From Janthinobacterium silvisoli (GTDB taxonomy: Bacteria > Pseudomonadota > Gammaproteobacteria > Burkholderiales > Burkholderiaceae_D), in NCBI RefSeq assembly GCF_014200725.1, contig NZ_JACHCL010000001.1:868001-932000 (forward strand): 64,000 nt of DNA, in the 5' to 3' direction. Shown here piece by piece: positions 54,985 to 64,000 of the stretch; the stretch's first letter is position 1, and the number at the start of each line of letters is the position of its first letter. The translations under genes were made by a program, and so were the position numbers. The notes beneath the pieces were generated by a model. That model worked only from the letters and a program-made list of their open reading frames with translations, searched no databases and was not told the DNA's origin.

Positions 54985-55542
54985 TCAGGCCGGCTGCCAG
55001 GCGCCGCTGGTGATTTTATCGAGCCAGAAGATGCCGATCACCGTCTTCACGTCGGTGATCGTGCCGTCGCGCACCCAGTCCAGCAATTGCGGCACGGTGG
55101 CCGTAAACGTTTCCAGGAATTCGCCTTCGTCGAGCTGGCGCTCACCGGCCACCAGGCCACGCGCCAGATACAGTTCCAGGTGTTCGTCAGAATAGGCGAT
55201 GGCGTTGTGGATGGTGGTGACGAATTGCCAGTCGCTGGCCGTGTAGCCCGTTTCTTCCAGCAATTCTCGCTGGGCGCACGCCAGGTGGGCTTCGCCCGCA
55301 TCGATCTTGCCAGCCGGAAATTCAATGAACACGCGGTCCAGCGGATAACGGAACTGGCGCTCCATCAGCACCGTGCCATCGTCCAATAGCGGCAAGATCA
55401 CCACGGCGCCCGGATGCAAAATGAATTCGCGCGCCGTGATGCTGCCGTCAGGCAAAGTCACCAGGTCGCGCTGCACTTGCAGAAAACCGCCCTGGTAAAC
55501 GACTTCGCCATCGACCTTGGTTTCTATCAAATTCGTATCCAT
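54985..55542 (-). CDS. NUDIX hydrolase, ADP-ribose pyrophosphatase-like
   Basis: 185 aa. Complete Nudix box in GKIDAGEAHLACAQRELLEETGY (split: GKIDAGE, then REL-LEE-TG). N- and C-terminal regions resemble NudF/ADP-ribose diphosphatase (EFPAGKID, FTATVPQLLDWVRDG). AGGAAATGC before ATG 55542 supports the start. First gene after the complex I operon terminator and probably the head of the NUDIX-HExxH-ispD-ispF unit. Confidence 0.92.
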   Translation of the reverse strand: MDTNLIETKVDGEVVYQGGFLQVQRDLVTLPDGSITAREFILHPGAVVILPLLDDGTVLMERQFRYPLDRVFIEFPAGKIDAGEAHLACAQRELLEETGYTASDWQFVTTIHNAIAYSDEHLELYLARGLVAGERQLDEGEFLETFTATVPQLLDWVRDGTITDVKTVIGIFWLDKITSGAWQPA

Positions 55543-55561
55543 GCATTTCCTCAAGTTCAAT

Positions 55562-55588
55562 AAAAAACGGCGCCAGAGGCGCCGTTTT
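55562..55588 (-). terminator. Terminator of the nuo operon
   Basis: Stem AAAACGGCGCC/GGCGCCGTTTT with a 3-nt loop, followed on the minus strand by TTA and T-rich sequence, 12 nt after the DUF2818 stop. Confidence 0.82.
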
Positions 55589-55599
55589 AAGGGATGTTG

Positions 55600-55923
55600 C
55601 TATCGGCGTTTGCGCAAGTATTTCATCACAAAACCGGGAAAGGCCAATACCAGGAACAAACAGCCGGTAATGGCATAAAACTCCCACGTCTGCGGGAAGC
55701 CATTGCCGATGCGCGATTCCAGCGTAAAGGCCAGTGCGCCGACGATGAAGTACAGCAGCACCATTTCCAGCAGGCGCAGGCCCAGCGGCTTGCGCCAGCC
55801 CTGCTCGGCTTGCGCCGCCTTTTTCAAGGGCACCAGGGCCAACAGCTTTTCATTAAAGAAAGGCAGATTGGCGCCCAGGATGCCCAGAACAATCACCAGC
55901 CAGCTGGAGGCGTTGACATCCAT
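55600..55923 (-). CDS. DUF2818 family membrane protein
   Basis: 107 aa with three hydrophobic segments (~7-25, 50-68, 82-100) and a basic C-terminus (KYLRKRR). DUF2818 is found after nuoN in betaproteobacteria, suggesting an accessory role in complex I assembly or stability, not proven. Only 3 nt separate the nuoN stop and this start (TGATAGATG). Confidence 0.9.
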   Translation of the reverse strand: MDVNASSWLVIVLGILGANLPFFNEKLLALVPLKKAAQAEQGWRKPLGLRLLEMVLLYFIVGALAFTLESRIGNGFPQTWEFYAITGCLFLVLAFPGFVMKYLRKRR

Positions 55924-55926
55924 CTA

Positions 55927-57429
55927 TCAGGACGCCAGGGTCTTGCTGATGGCCGTAGCGCAAGCTGCCAGCAGCCCTTCAGGCAACGCACCCAGTACCA
56001 GTACCAGCACGCCGTTCAGGATCAGCACGATGCGCATGTCGCCATGCACCACCAGCGGGTTGTTGTCGGTAGGCTCATCGAACCACATCATCTTGACGAC
56101 GCGCAGGTAGTAGAAGGCGCCGATCAGCGAGAACAGCACGGCAGCAATCGTCAGCCAGATCTGGCCGGTAGCCAGCACCGAGGCCAGCACCGAGTACTTG
56201 GCCATGAAGCCCATCAGTGGCGGTACGCCAGCCAGCGAGAACATGAAGGCCGTCATCACCAGCGCGAACACCGGGCTGCGTTTGCCCAGGCCCTTGAAGT
56301 CGGCCAGTTCTTCTGCTTCGAAGCCGTTGCGGGCCAGCAGCATGATCACGCCAAAGGTACCCAGGGTGGTGAACACATAGGTAACGACATAGTACATGGC
56401 CGAACCGTAGGCAGCGGCAGCACCGGTGGCGTTGAGGATATTGCCTGGCATCGGAATCGTGCCAGCCATCAGGCCCAGCAGCACGAAGCCCATTTGCGCG
56501 ATGGTCGAGTACGCCAGCATACGCTTCAGATTGGTTTGTGCAATCGCCGTGAAGTTACCGATCGCCAGCGACAGGACCGCCAGGATCAGCAACATCTGTT
56601 GCCAGTCGCGTGCCATTGGCAGCAAGCCTTCCACCAGCAGACGCAGGGTGATGGCGAACGCAGCCAGTTTTGGCGCTGCGCCCAGCAGCAGGGTCACGGC
56701 CGTTGGCGAACCTTGATAGACGTCAGGCACCCACATGTGGAATGGCACGACGCCCAGTTTGAAGGCCAGGCCGGCAACCAGGAACACCAGGCCGAAGACC
56801 ATGATGGTGCCGTTGGCGGTACCATTTTCCAGCGCTGCGCGCACTACGCCCAGGTCCAGCGAGCCGGTGGCGCCGTACAGCATCGAGATACCGTACAACA
56901 TGAAACCGGAAGCCAGCGCGCCCAGGATGAAGTACTTCATGGCCGCTTCGGTGGCCTTGGCGTTATCACGGCGCAGAGCGATCAGTGCGTACAGCGACAG
57001 CGACATCAGTTCCAGACCCAGGTAGATGATCAGGAAGCTGTTGGCCGAGATCATGATCATCTGGCCCAGCAATGCAAACAGGGCCAGCACGTAGAACTCG
57101 CCGCCCAGGTTACCCGACAGCATGGTGCGGTCGGTGGCATAGCTGCGCGAGTAGATCAGGGTCAGCGCCACGGCGCCGTAGGAGAACAGTTTCAGCAGGT
57201 GCGACATCGGGTCTGCCACGAACATATTATTGAACGTGTAGACAGTGGTGCCGGCGTTGAAGTCGCCCACTGTCAGGAAGGCGCAGCCTGCCAGGGTCAG
57301 CAGCGACAGCGCATACGTGTAGTTACGCTTCGCCGCAGGCAAGAACATATCGATCAGCAAGATGGCCGAGGTGGCAATCAGCAGAAAGATTTCCGCGTAC
57401 AGCGGTACCAGATTAGGTGCATTAGTCAT
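55927..57429 (-). CDS. nuoN: NADH-quinone oxidoreductase subunit N
   Basis: Proton-pumping antiporter-like subunit of respiratory complex I, 500 aa, ~14 transmembrane helices. Conserved [14 protein letters not shown] (TM5 Glu), [18 protein letters not shown] (TM7-8 Lys) and [16 protein letters not shown]. Eighteen bases after the nuoM stop. Confidence 0.96.
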   Translation of the reverse strand: MTNAPNLVPLYAEIFLLIATSAILLIDMFLPAAKRNYTYALSLLTLAGCAFLTVGDFNAGTTVYTFNNMFVADPMSHLLKLFSYGAVALTLIYSRSYATDRTMLSGNLGGEFYVLALFALLGQMIMISANSFLIIYLGLELMSLSLYALIALRRDNAKATEAAMKYFILGALASGFMLYGISMLYGATGSLDLGVVRAALENGTANGTIMVFGLVFLVAGLAFKLGVVPFHMWVPDVYQGSPTAVTLLLGAAPKLAAFAITLRLLVEGLLPMARDWQQMLLILAVLSLAIGNFTAIAQTNLKRMLAYSTIAQMGFVLLGLMAGTIPMPGNILNATGAAAAYGSAMYYVVTYVFTTLGTFGVIMLLARNGFEAEELADFKGLGKRSPVFALVMTAFMFSLAGVPPLMGFMAKYSVLASVLATGQIWLTIAAVLFSLIGAFYYLRVVKMMWFDEPTDNNPLVVHGDMRIVLILNGVLVLVLGALPEGLLAACATAISKTLAS

Positions 57430-57446
57430 GTTATCGGTCTTCGTAT

Positions 57447-58946
57447 TTAAGGCAACTTGCTGGTGGCGACATGCTGGAGCAGGTCAGCGACCGAAGTCTG
57501 CATCGTGTCGGTGAACGGGGCTGGGTACAGACCCATCACGAGCACGGCGATGGCCAGCACAGCAAGCATGAAGAATTCACGTTTGTTGACGTCGGTCAGT
57601 TCAGCCACATGCTTGTTCTTGATCTTGCCGAACACAACGCGTTTGGCCATCCACAGCGAGTAAGCCGCGCCCCAGATCAGTGCCGTTGCAGCCAGCAGAC
57701 CAATCCAGAAGTTGAATTTCACCGCGCCCAAGATCACCATGAACTCGCCCACGAAACCGGAGGTCGCTGGCAAACCGCAGTTAGCCATCGAGAACAGCAC
57801 GAAGAAGGCAGCAAATTTAGGCATGCGGTTCACGACACCACCGTAGTCGGCGATGTTACGGGTATGCATGCGGTCATACAGCACGCCGATGCACAGGAAC
57901 ATCGCGCCGGAGATAAAGCCGTGCGACACCATCTGCACGATACCGCCCTGCACCGAGATGTCGTTGAACATGAAGAAGCCCAGGGTGACAAAACCCATGT
58001 GCGCGATCGACGAATAGGCGACCAGTTTTTTCATGTCGGTTTGCACCAGGGCCACCAGGCCGATGTAGATCACGGCGATCAGCGACAAGGTGATCATGAA
58101 GCCGGACAGATAGTGCGCAGCATCAGGCGTAATTGGCAGGGAGAAACGCAGGAAGCCGTAAGCGCCCAGTTTCAGCATGATCGCGGCCAGCACAGCGGAA
58201 CCACCGGTAGGCGCTTCGACGTGGACGTCTGGCAACCAGGTGTGGACCGGGAACATCGGCACCTTGACGGCAAACGCCATCAGGAAGGCCAGGAAGATGA
58301 GGATCTGTTCGTGCATCGTCAGCTTGAACGCGTGCCAGGCCAGGATATCGAAGGTGCCCGAAACGGTGCGCAGGTAGATGATGGCAACCAGGGTCAGCAG
58401 CGAACCGAAGAAGGTGTACAGGAAGAACTTGAACGAAGCGTACACGCGGTTCGAACCACCCCAGATACCGATGATGATAAACATCGGGATCAGGGTTGCT
58501 TCAAAGAAGAAGTAGAACAGCAAGCCGTCCAGCGCGCAGAACACGCCGATCATCAGGCCCGACAGGATCAAAAACGCACCCATGTACTGGGCGATGCGCT
58601 TCTCGATCACTTGCCAGGCGGAAATCACCACGATCACCGTGATGAACGCCGTCAGCGGCACGAACCACAGCGACAGGCCGTCGATACCCAGCGAGTACCA
58701 GATATTGAAGGTTTGAATCCACGGCGATTTCTCGACGAATTGCATGCCGTGTGCGGCGTTGTCGAAATGTTGGATCAGCGGCAAGGTGCACAGCATGCTG
58801 AGCACCGCGCCAGCCAGCGACAGCCAGCGGGTGAAACCCGCTTTGCTGTCACGGCCGAGAGCCAGGACCAGGACGCCGCAAATAATCGGCACCCAGATCG
58901 AGAGACTCAGGTAAGGAGGTAGGGTAGAAATCGTAGACTGCATCAT
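57447..58946 (-). CDS. nuoM: NADH-quinone oxidoreductase subunit M
   Basis: Proton-pumping subunit of complex I, 499 aa. [16 protein letters not shown] (TM5 Glu), [20 protein letters not shown] and [16 protein letters not shown] are typical of NuoM. Starts with tandem ATGs (58946, 58943). Twenty-nine bases after nuoL. Confidence 0.96.
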   Translation of the reverse strand: MMQSTISTLPPYLSLSIWVPIICGVLVLALGRDSKAGFTRWLSLAGAVLSMLCTLPLIQHFDNAAHGMQFVEKSPWIQTFNIWYSLGIDGLSLWFVPLTAFITVIVVISAWQVIEKRIAQYMGAFLILSGLMIGVFCALDGLLFYFFFEATLIPMFIIIGIWGGSNRVYASFKFFLYTFFGSLLTLVAIIYLRTVSGTFDILAWHAFKLTMHEQILIFLAFLMAFAVKVPMFPVHTWLPDVHVEAPTGGSAVLAAIMLKLGAYGFLRFSLPITPDAAHYLSGFMITLSLIAVIYIGLVALVQTDMKKLVAYSSIAHMGFVTLGFFMFNDISVQGGIVQMVSHGFISGAMFLCIGVLYDRMHTRNIADYGGVVNRMPKFAAFFVLFSMANCGLPATSGFVGEFMVILGAVKFNFWIGLLAATALIWGAAYSLWMAKRVVFGKIKNKHVAELTDVNKREFFMLAVLAIAVLVMGLYPAPFTDTMQTSVADLLQHVATSKLP

Positions 58947-58975
58947 GGTTCTCAGTATTCTTTTATCAGGTCAGC

Positions 58976-61087
58976 TTACTTGGCAGGCCAAACTGGCAGG
59001 AAATAGATCAGGAAGCCCAGCACGCCCAGGATCATCACGAATGCATAGTGATAGATGTAACCGGTTTGCAGTACCCGCGACAGCGAGGACAGCCAGCCAA
59101 CCAGCTTGGCGCTACCGTTGACCAGCAGGCCATCGATCAGCTTCTTGTCACCGAAGTTCCACAGGCCGTTACCCAGCAAACGGGCACCGCCGGCGAACAC
59201 AACTTCATTGAACTTGTCCATGTAGTACTTATTGTCCAGCAAGGTATGGATCGCCTTGAATTTCGCAAAGAACCAGGCCGGTACGCGCGGGTTGACCATA
59301 TAGCAGTAGTAAGCAGCTACCACGCCGGACAGGGCCAGCCAGAACGGTGCAGTCGTCAGACCGTGCAGCGCCATTGCCAGCGCGCCATGGAATTCATGCG
59401 ACAGCTCTTCCATTGCCGGATGGTTTTCACCGACAAAGATCACGCCCTTGAAGAAATCGCCATGCAGCATCGGGCCGATGGCCAGGTAACCGACGATCAG
59501 CGAAGGAATCGCCAGCATCACCAGTGGGAACCACACCACGAATGGCGATTCATGCGGCTTCTGGCCAGGCTCCAGACCGTGGTGCGCGTGGTCGTCTTCT
59601 TCCTCTTCTTCATGGTGGTCATCATGTGCATCACCGTGGGCGCCATGGGCAGCCTTAGGTGCATGGTGGTCGTCATGGGCGTGGGCATCATGAGCGTGAC
59701 CTTGGCCGAAACGTTCCTTGCCGTGGAAGACCAGGAAATACATACGGAACGAGTAGAAGGCCGTGACGAAAACGCCAGCCAGCACGGCGAACTGGGCAAA
59801 GCCAGCACCCCAGATATGCGTTGCCTCAACAGCTTCGATGATGCTGTCCTTCGAGTAGAAACCCGAGAACAATGGCGTACCGATCAGGGCCAGCGAACCG
59901 ATCAGCGAAGTGATCCAGGTAATCGGCATGTATTTACGCAAGCCACCCATGTTGCGGATGTCTTGATCATGGTGCATGCCGATGATGACCGAACCGGCGC
60001 CCAGGAACAGCAGTGCCTTGAAGAATGCGTGGGTCATCAGGTGGAACACGGCCACCGAGTAGGCGGACGAGCCCAGTGCCACGGTCATGTAGCCCAGCTG
60101 CGACAGGGTCGAGTAAGCAACCACGCGCTTGATGTCGTTCTGGATGATGCCCAGGAAACCCATGAACAGTGCCGTGATGGAACCGATCACCAGGATGAAG
60201 GACAGTGCCGTGTCGGACAATTCAAACAGCGGCGACATGCGCGAGACCATGAAGATACCGGCCGTCACCATGGTTGCGGCGTGGATCAGTGCCGAAATCG
60301 GGGTTGGGCCTTCCATCGAGTCTGGCAGCCAGACGTGCAGCGGGAATTGCGCCGATTTACCCATCGCGCCGATAAACAGGCAGATGCAGGCGACGGTCAG
60401 CAGCGCCCAGTCGGTACCTGGCAAGGTCAGCAATGCCAGTGCGTCTTTCTTGGCGAACACTTCTTGATAGTTCATGGTGCCGGCAAACGCCAGCAGCAGG
60501 CCGATGCCCAGGATGAAGCCGAAGTCGCCCACGCGGTTGACCAGGAACGCCTTCATGTTGGCCACGATGGCCGTCGGACGCTGGTACCAGAAACCGATCA
60601 GCAGGTAAGACACCAGGCCCACGGCTTCCCAACCGAAGAACAGTTGCAGGAAGTTGTTGGCCATGACCAGCATCAGCATCGAGAAGGTGAACAGCGAGAT
60701 GTAGGAGAAGAAGCGGTTGTAGCCTTCGTCATCCTTCATGTAGCCGATCGTGTAGATATGCACCATCAGCGAGACGAAGGTGACCACGCACATCATCATC
60801 GCCGACAGCGAATCGATCTGGAAGCCCACTTCCATCTTCAGGGTGCCGATCGTCATCCAGTTATAGATCGTGCCATTGAATGTCGCGCCATCCACCACTG
60901 CCAGCAACGTGTGCACGGACAGGATGAATGCGATCAGTACGCCCAGGATTGTCGCGGTATGCGACGTCTTGCGACCGACCAAATTACCCAGGAACTGGGT
61001 GCCAAGCAAACCTGCAATCGCGGCACCGGCTAGCGGCGCCAGCGGTACGGCAAGAAGGAGGTTAGGGTTGAGGAGTTGCCCCGCCAT
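58976..61087 (-). CDS. nuoL: NADH-quinone oxidoreductase subunit L with His-rich loop
   Basis: Distal proton-pumping subunit, 703 aa (E. coli NuoL is 613). FGWEAVGLVSYLLIGFW, KSAQFPLHVWLPDSMEG and DIKRVVAYSTLSQLGY are present. The extra length includes a loop at ~464-503 (59579-59698) with 14 His and a run of Glu/Asp, between transmembrane segments near the point where the long lateral helix region begins. The rest is normal. Confidence 0.96.
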   Translation of the reverse strand: MAGQLLNPNLLLAVPLAPLAGAAIAGLLGTQFLGNLVGRKTSHTATILGVLIAFILSVHTLLAVVDGATFNGTIYNWMTIGTLKMEVGFQIDSLSAMMMCVVTFVSLMVHIYTIGYMKDDEGYNRFFSYISLFTFSMLMLVMANNFLQLFFGWEAVGLVSYLLIGFWYQRPTAIVANMKAFLVNRVGDFGFILGIGLLLAFAGTMNYQEVFAKKDALALLTLPGTDWALLTVACICLFIGAMGKSAQFPLHVWLPDSMEGPTPISALIHAATMVTAGIFMVSRMSPLFELSDTALSFILVIGSITALFMGFLGIIQNDIKRVVAYSTLSQLGYMTVALGSSAYSVAVFHLMTHAFFKALLFLGAGSVIIGMHHDQDIRNMGGLRKYMPITWITSLIGSLALIGTPLFSGFYSKDSIIEAVEATHIWGAGFAQFAVLAGVFVTAFYSFRMYFLVFHGKERFGQGHAHDAHAHDDHHAPKAAHGAHGDAHDDHHEEEEEDDHAHHGLEPGQKPHESPFVVWFPLVMLAIPSLIVGYLAIGPMLHGDFFKGVIFVGENHPAMEELSHEFHGALAMALHGLTTAPFWLALSGVVAAYYCYMVNPRVPAWFFAKFKAIHTLLDNKYYMDKFNEVVFAGGARLLGNGLWNFGDKKLIDGLLVNGSAKLVGWLSSLSRVLQTGYIYHYAFVMILGVLGFLIYFLPVWPAK

Positions 61088-61133
61088 GATAAACCTTAAT
61101 CGTTATTATTCGAGAGATCGAGTCTGAAAAACA

Positions 61134-61442
61134 TCAGCCTTTGAGGCTGTCCAGGTCTTCGACGTTGATGGTATCCAGATTACGGAACATCACCACCAGA
61201 ATAGCCAGACCGATAGCCGACTCAGCGGCGGCAACCGTCAGGATGAAGAAAACGAAGATCTGACCGGCCGCGTCACCCAAGTAATGGGAAAACGCGATGA
61301 AATTCATATTCACCGCCAGCAGCATCAATTCGATTGCCATCAGCAATACGATGATGTTCTTGCGGTTCAGGAAAATCCCGACGATCGAGATTGCGAACAG
61401 GATCGCGCCCAGGACCAAATAATGTGTCAGCGTTAATATCAT
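61134..61442 (-). CDS. nuoK: NADH-quinone oxidoreductase subunit K
   Basis: 102 aa, three transmembrane helices with the two conserved membrane Glu residues ([11 protein letters not shown] and [12 protein letters not shown]). Overlaps nuoJ by four bases (ATGA). Part of the proton-translocating E-channel of complex I. Confidence 0.97.
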   Translation of the reverse strand: MILTLTHYLVLGAILFAISIVGIFLNRKNIIVLLMAIELMLLAVNMNFIAFSHYLGDAAGQIFVFFILTVAAAESAIGLAILVVMFRNLDTINVEDLDSLKG

Positions 61443-62071
61443 GGTGCCTCCTTGACTTCTGGCTCAGCTGCTGGACGCTCGACAACCGCATCCATCTTGA
61501 TGATCTTCAGGCGGTCATTGCGCTTGACGCGCACTGCATCGCCAGGTGCGAAATGCTTGGTGTCCTTGCGTTTGCGCAGGGTCAGCGCGACAGCGGCAAC
61601 GATGGCCACCAGCAGCACGACAGCAGCGATTTCAAATGCGAACACATATTTCGTGTAGATCAGCATGCCCAGTTCCTTGGTGCCGCCCAGGTTCACGCCT
61701 TCAGCCACCACGTTCGGTGCGAAGTCGCGGAAACCGTGCCACAACACAGCCGCCATTTCCAGCACGATGATCGCGCCGACGGTGGCAGCCAATGGCAGAT
61801 AGCCCCAGAAGCCTTCGCGCATGCGGTCGATATTGATATCGAGCATCATGACCACGAAGAGGAACAGCACCATCACGGCGCCGACATACACCAATACCAG
61901 CACGATGGCCAGGAATTCAGCTTGCAGCAGCATCCAGATGCCTGCCGCGGAAAAGAAGGACAGTACCAAAAACAGTACTGCGTGGACCGGATTACGGGCC
62001 GTGATAACGCGCGTCGCCGCTATGATCAGAATCAGCGAGAAGGCGTAAAACAAAATTGTTTTAAAGTCCAT
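61439..62071 (-). CDS. nuoJ: NADH-quinone oxidoreductase subunit J
   Basis: 210 aa with five transmembrane helices ([17 protein letters not shown] is diagnostic) and a ~35-residue basic/acidic C-terminal extension. ATG 62071 fits the family N-terminus MDFKTILFY; the longer frame would run through the hairpin upstream. No strong ribosome binding site. Confidence 0.96.
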   Translation of the reverse strand: MDFKTILFYAFSLILIIAATRVITARNPVHAVLFLVLSFFSAAGIWMLLQAEFLAIVLVLVYVGAVMVLFLFVVMMLDINIDRMREGFWGYLPLAATVGAIIVLEMAAVLWHGFRDFAPNVVAEGVNLGGTKELGMLIYTKYVFAFEIAAVVLLVAIVAAVALTLRKRKDTKHFAPGDAVRVKRNDRLKIIKMDAVVERPAAEPEVKEAP

Positions 62072-62106
62072 AAAAAACCCAATAGACGTACAGATGAACG
62101 AGGGGC

Positions 62107-62132
62107 GCGCCGCAGCCCGTAGGCTGCGGCGC
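62107..62132 (-). other. Intercistronic hairpin between nuoI and nuoJ
   Basis: A perfect 11-bp stem (GCGCCGCAGCC/GGCTGCGGCGC) with a CGTA loop lies 6 nt after the nuoI stop. No U-run follows on either strand, so it is not an intrinsic terminator; it may stabilise or process the nuo mRNA or be a short repeat element. Confidence 0.6.
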
Positions 62133-62137
62133 ATCCA

Positions 62138-62626
62138 TCAGCGATAAGGTGCGTCGGCGGCGCGCGCAGCGGCGATGTCATTTTCATAACGATCACCTAC
62201 GGCCAGCAACATCTCTTTCGTGTAATACAAATCCCCGCGTTTCTCGCCGTGGTATTCCAGGATTTGCGTCTCGACGATCGAATCGACCGGGCAGGACTCT
62301 TCGCAGAAACCGCAGAAGATGCACTTGGTCAAATCAATATCGTAACGCGTGGTGCGGCGCGAACCGTCGTCACGCTGTTCCGATTCGATCGTGATGGCCA
62401 TCGCCGGGCAAACTGCTTCGCACAGTTTGCAGGCGATGCAACGTTCTTCGCCATTCGGGTAGCGGCGCAGCGCGTGCAAGCCACGGAAACGCGGCGAGAT
62501 CGGTGTCTTCTCTTCCGGGAATTGCACCGTGATCTTGCGCGAAAACATGTACTTGCCTGTCAGCGCCATGCCCTTGATCAGCTCGCCTAACAATAGGCTG
62601 CTGAAGAAATCTTTTACCTTATCCAT
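62138..62626 (-). CDS. nuoI: NADH-quinone oxidoreductase subunit I
   Basis: 162 aa iron-sulfur subunit with two 4Fe-4S motifs, [12 protein letters not shown] and [14 protein letters not shown], carrying clusters N6a and N6b to the quinone site. ATG 62626 fits MDKVKDFF of the family; the longer frame overlaps nuoH. Confidence 0.97.
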   Translation of the reverse strand: MDKVKDFFSSLLLGELIKGMALTGKYMFSRKITVQFPEEKTPISPRFRGLHALRRYPNGEERCIACKLCEAVCPAMAITIESEQRDDGSRRTTRYDIDLTKCIFCGFCEESCPVDSIVETQILEYHGEKRGDLYYTKEMLLAVGDRYENDIAAARAADAPYR

Positions 62627-62640
62627 TCGTATGCACTCTC

Positions 62641-63723
62641 TTACTTCCAAATATTCCAGGATGTCTGCATCCAGGCAGCGACGAAGACCAGGTAGACCAG
62701 CGTCAACGGGATAAACACTTTCCAGCCCAGGCGCATGATCTGGTCATAACGGTAGCGTGGGAAAGTACCGCGTACCCAGACGAACACCGAAACGATGAAG
62801 AATGTTTTTGCAAACAACCAGAAGAAGCCGCCGAAACCGCCCCAGAATTCCAGGAACTTGAACGGTGCGGACCAGCCGCCCAGGAACATGATCGAGCCCA
62901 GGGCGCCGATCAGGATCATGTTGGCGTATTCGGCCAGCATGAACATGGCGTAAGCCATGCCCGAGTATTCGACCATGTGGCCGGCCACGATTTCCGACTC
63001 GCCTTCGACGACGTCGAATGGATGGCGGTTGGCTTCAGCCAGGCCCGACACCAGGTAGATGACGAACATCGGCAGCAGCGGCAGCCAGTTCCACGACAGG
63101 AAGTTGACGCCTTTGTCCGCGAAGAAGCCGATTTGCTGGCCGCCCACGATATCGATGAAGTTCAGGCTGCCCGACACCATCAGCACGATCACCATCACGA
63201 AACCCATCGGGATTTCATACGAGATCATCTGTGCCGAAGCGCGCATGGCGCCCATGAACGAGTACTTCGAGTTCGAGGCCCAGCCGGCAATGATGATGCC
63301 GTAGACTTCCATCGAGGTGATTGCCAGCAACAGCAGCAAGCCGGCGTTGACGTTAGCCAACACTGCTTCCGGGCCGAACGGGACCACCGACCAGGCCGCC
63401 AGGGCCGGCATGATGGTCATGATCGGGCCGATCACGAACAGGCCCTTGGCCGACTTGGCCGGGATGATGATCTCTTTGAACAAGAGTTTCAGCGCATCGG
63501 CGATCGGTTGCAGCAAGCCCAATGGGCCCACGCGGTTAGGACCGACGCGGATCTGGATCCAGCCGATCAGCTTACGCTCCCACAAGGTAGCGTAAGCAAC
63601 CAGACCCATCAGCGGCAGCAGCACGCACAGGATCTTGATCAACGTCCAGAAGAACGGCCAGGCAGCGCCCAGCAGGTCATGACCGGTACTGTTGATGACG
63701 TTTACAAATTCAGGCAGAGCCAT
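62641..63723 (-). CDS. nuoH: NADH-quinone oxidoreductase subunit H
   Basis: 360 aa, eight transmembrane helices, forms the quinone chamber with NuoB/D. Conserved [19 protein letters not shown] and [16 protein letters not shown] are present. The ATG overlaps the nuoG stop (TGATG). Confidence 0.97.
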   Translation of the reverse strand: MALPEFVNVINSTGHDLLGAAWPFFWTLIKILCVLLPLMGLVAYATLWERKLIGWIQIRVGPNRVGPLGLLQPIADALKLLFKEIIIPAKSAKGLFVIGPIMTIMPALAAWSVVPFGPEAVLANVNAGLLLLLAITSMEVYGIIIAGWASNSKYSFMGAMRASAQMISYEIPMGFVMVIVLMVSGSLNFIDIVGGQQIGFFADKGVNFLSWNWLPLLPMFVIYLVSGLAEANRHPFDVVEGESEIVAGHMVEYSGMAYAMFMLAEYANMILIGALGSIMFLGGWSAPFKFLEFWGGFGGFFWLFAKTFFIVSVFVWVRGTFPRYRYDQIMRLGWKVFIPLTLVYLVFVAAWMQTSWNIWK

Positions 63724-64000
63724 CAGATTTTCCCCTCTGCTGTTTCAACTGTGATGTCACCGAACATGCCGCCCAGGCCAGCGGTCGAGGCATGCGCCGC
63801 CGACACTTTGACCACATTGGCTGGCAGGCCGGCGTGAATAGCCGCCACCAAAATAGCGCTGCCGGAGCCTTGCGCCACTTTGACCTTGTCGCCTGCCTTG
63901 ATGCCCAGCTTGCCAGCCAGATCGGCGGACAGATGGGCTTGCGGCGCGGCGCCATCGACCGTGCGTTGCAGTGGTTCGGAACGGCGTACCAGTGCGTCAG
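63723..64000 (-). CDS. nuoG: NADH-quinone oxidoreductase subunit G, C-terminal end
   Basis: The last 91 codons of a frame entering from the right edge. The visible part has the molybdopterin-dinucleotide-binding-like C-terminal fold ([20 protein letters not shown], then [14 protein letters not shown]). Position before nuoH and fold identify NuoG; the N-terminal Fe-S domains are outside the window. Confidence 0.88.
   Translation of the reverse strand, partial: DALVRRSEPLQRTVDGAAPQAHLSADLAGKLGIKAGDKVKVAQGSGSAILVAAIHAGLPANVVKVSAAHASTAGLGGMFGDITVETAEGKI

Noticed and set aside
59048-61033. A 661-codon open frame on the plus strand opposite nuoL (and similar frames opposite nuoM, nuoN, mdtC and acrB-like genes)
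   Set aside because: Composition and lack of motifs show antisense shadows caused by third-position G/C bias.
1-64000. CRISPR arrays, tRNA/rRNA genes, insertion sequences and prophage attachment sites
   Set aside because: No regularly spaced repeats, no cloverleaf or rRNA-like segments, no transposase or integrase frames were found on reading both strands.

Overview
The window is one contiguous piece of a high-G+C proteobacterial chromosome. I infer Burkholderiales, most likely Oxalobacteraceae (the Janthinobacterium/Duganella/Massilia group). The grounds are a beta-type nuo operon ending in nuoN plus a DUF2818 gene, a PEP-CTERM protein, an adjacent ispD-ispF pair, and many sensory and RND-efflux genes. 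The genus is an inference. Genes are tightly packed. No rRNA, tRNA, CRISPR array or intact insertion sequence was seen.

Left part (1-23 kb, all minus strand): a VgrG type VI spike protein cut by the window edge; a secreted S46 dipeptidyl-peptidase; a two-gene signalling operon (CheB-CheR-PAS fusion plus a PAS histidine kinase); a complete MdtABC/MuxABC-OpmB-type RND efflux operon with an elaborate repeat structure in its upstream region; SppA signal peptide peptidase; a sodium:solute symporter; and a small exported protein of unknown function.

Middle (23-45 kb, mixed strands): an accessory-like patchwork of transporters with their regulators (three DHA1-type MFS exporters, an EamA exporter, Lrp, LysR and TetR regulators), a PAS-GGDEF-EAL protein, a LysR/pirin pair, ribA, and a coupled periplasmic serine protease/FHA membrane protein pair. 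There is also a lower-G+C two-gene module that looks like a toxin-antitoxin locus with an unusual zinc-finger plus ribbon-helix-helix antitoxin, a PEP-CTERM protein, an aldose sugar dehydrogenase and a large lipoprotein.

Right part (45-64 kb): a second RND efflux operon (adaptor, pump, outer-membrane channel) run together with its own OmpR-type regulator and histidine kinase. It is followed on the minus strand by ispF-ispD, a secreted HExxH protein, a NUDIX hydrolase, and the distal half of the respiratory complex I operon (nuoG end through nuoN, then DUF2818).

The strongest candidates for something undescribed are the toxin-antitoxin-like pair at 36.6-37.6 kb, the protease/FHA pair at 34.2-36.6 kb, and a glutaredoxin-fold protein without any cysteine at 25.0 kb. 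All seven convergent gene junctions in the window are 27 bp or shorter, or overlap, with no visible intrinsic terminator between the genes.
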